A DNA stretch of 64,000 nucleotides, from assembly GCA_964023205.1 (NCBI GenBank), contig OZ026836.1:565501-629500 (forward strand). The letters run 5' to 3'. The DNA comes from Lutraria lutraria. Its lineage: Eukaryota; Mollusca; Bivalvia; Venerida; Mactridae. The translations under genes and the position numbers were made by a program. The notes beneath the pieces are model-generated. The model had not been told where the DNA came from. It searched no databases and saw nothing but the letters and a program-made list of their open reading frames with translations. Shown piece after piece: positions 60,701 to 64,000 of the stretch (position 1 is the first letter of the stretch; each line of letters starts with the position of its first letter).

Positions 60701-62289
60701 TAAATACCGTATACTTTCAATTCCAAAATACGAACGTTTGAATGGTCCTCTAAATGGTTTATATTGCATTAATACATACACTTTGTAAGATACTTTGTAT
60801 ACATATTTTGGTATAATGATAATTTCAATACATTCACGTGATAAATTGCTATTTGAATGCGTGTCTTCACGAATCTATATAATCATTGTACAAGAATGTA
60901 TGAGAAAATAACCCTTGTATTATAAGATACTTAGTAAAAACCTGTACTTGGGTAGCCATGGAAGCCATTTCATGCGGACAGATAGAACGTTGTGTACATT
61001 GTTCATGAATATTGAATTAGATCGCGTGACGTGTGGAACCAGGGAAATGTTACAATAAACGATTCTCTCTACGAAAAGCAGAAGTTTTCTCTCAGCAAAA
61101 TCAAGTAATCGAACTATTTGAATGCTTCTATCTTCTGTTTGCATCATGAATTCAGCGTACGACACATTCAATCACCGCCATTTTCTTAGACAATAAATTT
61201 CTGGCGGCGAATTTCAAGAGAACAGACAGATGGCAGTCGCGAAGTTTTACACTCACGTAGTCGCTTACAATGTGTGTAATTATGTGGCTATGAAAATAAC
61301 CACCGTCGTCTTTTTTCCGAAGATTAAGGGAAATTTATGACATTTCAAGAAACTATTTTTTTTACGTTCTACTCTAATTAGTCGCGTGGGTTTTAATGCT
61401 AAATTTTAAATATTTTCTAGAATTCGTGCACATGAATTTAATATCGAATTAGATCTAAACGATCGTTTGTTGTTCTAAGCCTGGCATTTTCGGCGCAATC
61501 AAATAACGTCACATCCAGTGTAATATTCCAAAAATGTCCTTCATTTCCGCCGCATGATTATACGCGCTTTCCGAGAGAATTTAGAATGGTATTATCATTT
61601 AATGGTTCCTATGGGGCGAAAAACTGAGCGATAATGATACCACTTGTGACATTGGGCATTCATGCGATGTATTTTTGTATAAAACCTCCGCCCAGCCACG
61701 ACAATCTCGTATTAAAGGAGTGAAACATCGGCGTAATGCAAGAACAGTTTCTCGTACACTGACTACTTGTATTTCGTGACGCAATTATACATGTAGAATA
61801 TTTAATGAAGAATTTTATTATAGGGATCTTCTGAAAGGGAAATATTGATCCCTTGTGTGTTTATTTGTGTATTTTATACATTGACTATTTTCTCTAAAAT
61901 CGTTATTCATAATATGTGTCACATTTTGTAATGCTGCTTGTTACTCTATACAGAAAGAAACGACGGCGTTTCCATAATTCGTTTTCAAGAACTTAAATAT
62001 ATTAATTTATAAAGTAAATCTTTAATTGATTCATCTATAAAACGAAAAGTATAATTATGTGATTAAAACAATATTCCTAATAATGAACAGAACAGAACAG
62101 AACATCATAATTATCTTTATTTAGACAATAATGTTTGGTGATCTTGTGCTCGGGGTAACGTCGCGGCTCAATTTCTCTAATCAAACTAAAAGTCGGCGTC
62201 AGTTTCATCTAGGTCGCTGAGGTTAATCAGTCGTTAAATAGTTACGTACGTACCTTAACAAATGTATAACCTCCTTCAGTAGAAAACAT
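48711..62289 (-). CDS. AT-hook-like and SAM-domain nuclear protein, SAMD7/SAMD11-like, six coding exons
   Basis: Exons on the minus strand are 62254-62289, 57775-57953, 57026-57141, 51459-52368, 50415-51120 and 48711-48914. All phases agree, giving 716 residues. The start exon reads MFSTEGGYTFVK to a GTACGT donor. Residues 14-26 (PRAKRGRKPKRSK) form an AT-hook-like basic patch. Residues about 110-620 are low-complexity, rich in Ser, Thr, Pro and Gln, with basic nuclear-localisation-like runs (KKRKSSE, VKRPKTE). The SAM domain (about 627-692) begins WSVEQVCFFIQSLDGCAGYA and, across an intron, continues FHDQGISGTLLPYL to GMKVGPALTL. This pattern is closest to SAMD7/SAMD11, Polycomb-type SAM proteins that act in gene silencing. 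The orthology rests on the SAM domain only. Intron 3 holds a large minisatellite. The first intron (57,954-62,253) shows no further coding exon. Confidence 0.82.
54403..54585. repeat. 31-bp tandem repeat in the SAM gene's third intron
   Basis: About six units of gattacggcgtcatgactac + atgttttatat, with point differences. The unit length equals that of the larger array at 56 kb, but the sequence is different apart from a short -acgg-gtc- core. Confidence 0.85.
54845..54952. repeat. 36-bp tandem repeat, three units
   Basis: Three near-identical units of gtgcggatacggcctacgtg + cttccgtgctaacata, in the same intron. Confidence 0.9.
55585..55662. mobile_element. 78-bp internally deleted relative of the 37,735 MITE
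   Basis: It keeps both ends of the longer element (aatcgaaactcctctgcg, gtttgtctaaagaaa and, at the other side, gaaatgtccgagtagttacg) but lacks about 230 bp of the middle. It lies in the SAM gene's third intron. Confidence 0.6.
55965..56995. repeat. 31-bp minisatellite, about 33 units
   Basis: The unit gtgtcgtaatcgtaatagag + atttgataacg is repeated over about 1 kb, with divergent units at the ends and a more regular centre. Since 31 is not a multiple of 3, the three frames form one 93-bp cycle, which keeps long frames of YDYDTVIKSLLRLRHRYQIS type open on the minus strand; these are not coding. The array ends only about 30 bp inside the intron from the donor of the exon at 57,026. Confidence 0.93.
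57954..62253. other. First intron of the SAM-domain gene
   Basis: A CpG-rich 4.3-kb intron. No other exon could be fixed. On the plus strand a short segment (ATG at about 60,085, MERKNGG, to the donor ggagg/gtaagtgc) looks like a possible first exon of an antisense transcript, but nothing else supports it. Confidence 0.4.
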
Positions 62290-64000
62290 TGAATATTGAC
62301 AACAATGTATATTAAAGATGGATTTGCCCGACGGGAAGTTAATCTATAAATTATTTAAAACGTTGAAGTTCTCTTATCTGATACGGAATTCGGATTGTGT
62401 AAAGATCAATGAACTAGCGACAATGAAGATTTTGAATAAATAGCTTTACATGTACATGTATTACTATCACGATTTACGGTTAGCGACGTTCAGGCATTTC
62501 CCATTTTCATGCCTACATAGAACGCAGCAATTCGTGCAAAGGATTCAGCCAGGCGTGTTACAACATATTATACATTTTACCTACGAAATATGAGTCGGAC
62601 TTTCGCCAAGTTTTCATATCTTAAAAACAACTTAAGCAGTTTATATGTCATTTCCTTCGATTCATGCGTAAAATCGACCAATTTTGTAAAGAATAGATTA
62701 CAATTTGTACCACTTCCGTAATGATTGTGTAGTTGTATTGTTTTTGTCCGAATACATGTTACTTAATATCGCCAGATTTTATCTTGAACTCTAATCGAGC
62801 ACTTGTCCTTACACGAAAAAAATACCACTTTATAAACATTTTAACTAAAATTTCCGTTTAGAAATGTATATTTACAGTTGTTTGTAATCTAAGGTAAAAA
62901 TTTCCCGAAGAAATTTTATCTATACATTCTAAACGTTCTTTTACCCGCGCCTAAATGATTATTGTAAACATTTATTTAACAAGCAAATACTTTGGGCTTA
63001 TCTGATATGAAAATAATCGTCTTATATATTATCCAAATTGATGGCAGGATTCGTTTACGACGGTGTCGTCATCAAGTAGGTCAGGCGACGTGTGTTATGT
63101 ACGATATCGTAATATAATCAGTCGCTGCACGGCGGAAATATTTTCAACGCCCCAGGCTCGAATTAAAATAAACATCGTACATTTTTACACGACGTGTGTT
63201 ACGTACACTTATTTTTTTTACATTTTTTACCACATGAGATATTATCATAGTTCTATAGTTGTACATGTGACGTAAGTACATATATGTACTAATTATGGAG
63301 TTCATTTGCCACGTCGCTTACTAGTACAACATACTGCACAATAATGATAACTTAGAATTTTCGTTAAAACGTGAAATTACGGTAACTATGTCCTAAATGG
63401 AACACGTGGTTTGTTGTTTGTGCCTTTATCTTTAAGGCACAGTAGGACAGTCGGACTTATTTCAGAGTTTTCTACTATACACAGCTATCATGTAGGATAC
63501 ATAGTAAAAACGTAATGGTCCGTCATTTAACGGATGCATGCTTCCTTTGGTAGCTATTCAAATCGTCTTTAAGCTAAATCGATTTTATATCACGTCAGAG
63601 AAAGATCTCATATTCACTGTACGACTTCGTACATGATTGAACACGAAAGTAATCTGAGATTTGTATCACGTAAAACGGTATGCATTCACACGCGGGACAA
63701 AAGACCGCTTTACGAGAGTTAGTTACGACTTAAAAACTATTTTTTCACCACGATACGCTGGGAATTAGATGATCGTCTCTCGGTACACAATGTTATAAAA
63801 TAGAAAATACACAGAAGAGAAACGTAGATTAGACAGCAATAACTAAACTTATACGTACGATACGATACGAGCGTTTAACTATTTAACGTAGATTAATGTA
63901 CATACAAATCATATTTCGTAAAACGCAATAACCTACAAAAAGATGAATATTTCGTCTAACATCAGATGACACATATTTATTATATATATTGTTTGGTGTA
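62290..64000 (-). promoter_or_regulatory. 5' flank of the SAM-domain gene
   Basis: Sequence upstream of the inferred start codon, with many CpGs. It should contain the 5' UTR and promoter, but I cannot place a TATA box, initiator or upstream exon. No other gene was recognised to the right edge. Confidence 0.3.

Overview
The window looks like nuclear DNA of a mollusc, probably a bivalve (inference). It is AT-rich, its genes are split by GT-AG introns, and palindromic tgtacatgtaca-type runs are common. A dispersed repeat of the kind found in bivalve genomes sits at about 1.77-2.76 kb (family recognised from memory), and Tc1/mariner and LINE relics are frequent. Nothing prokaryotic was seen: no operons and no CRISPR.

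Four protein-coding genes can be assembled exon by exon with matching splice phases, all on the minus strand. (1) 1-8.1 kb: an SLC36-type amino-acid transporter, five coding exons, running off the left edge. (2) 27.26-29.36 kb: a complete SLC16-type monocarboxylate transporter, three coding exons. (3) 39.63-44.2 kb: the conserved C-terminal zinc-binding domain of a ZAR1-like (zygote arrest) maternal factor, three exons, with what looks like a GC-AG intron and fossil Tc1 and mariner transposases in its first intron. (4) 48.71-62.29 kb: a six-exon, 716-codon nuclear protein with an AT-hook-like N-terminus and a C-terminal SAM domain of the SAMD7/SAMD11 type. These genes are not obviously one pathway: two are membrane transporters, one is an oocyte RNA-regulation factor, and one is a Polycomb-type SAM protein.

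Between the genes lies accessory DNA. The most striking part is 14,613-26,345: two head-to-tail, almost identical copies of a 5.86-kb unit. Each has 10-bp terminal inverted repeats plus a 21-bp subterminal inverted repeat, and is flanked by TA; the two copies share one TA in a perfect 22-bp palindrome. Each copy holds a nested 568-bp element flanked by TTAA. I could not identify a transposase in it, but it has exon-like segments with good splice sites.

Other repeats are a 54-bp minisatellite (9.68-10.54 kb), a 33-bp one (45.8-46.2 kb) and a large 31-bp one (56-57 kb) that nearly touches a splice donor of the SAM gene. There are several MITE-like elements, tRNA-like (probably SINE-derived) sequences and five LINE fragments. 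CpG density appears to change sharply: rare over the SLC36 gene and frequent from about 44 kb rightward over the SAM gene.
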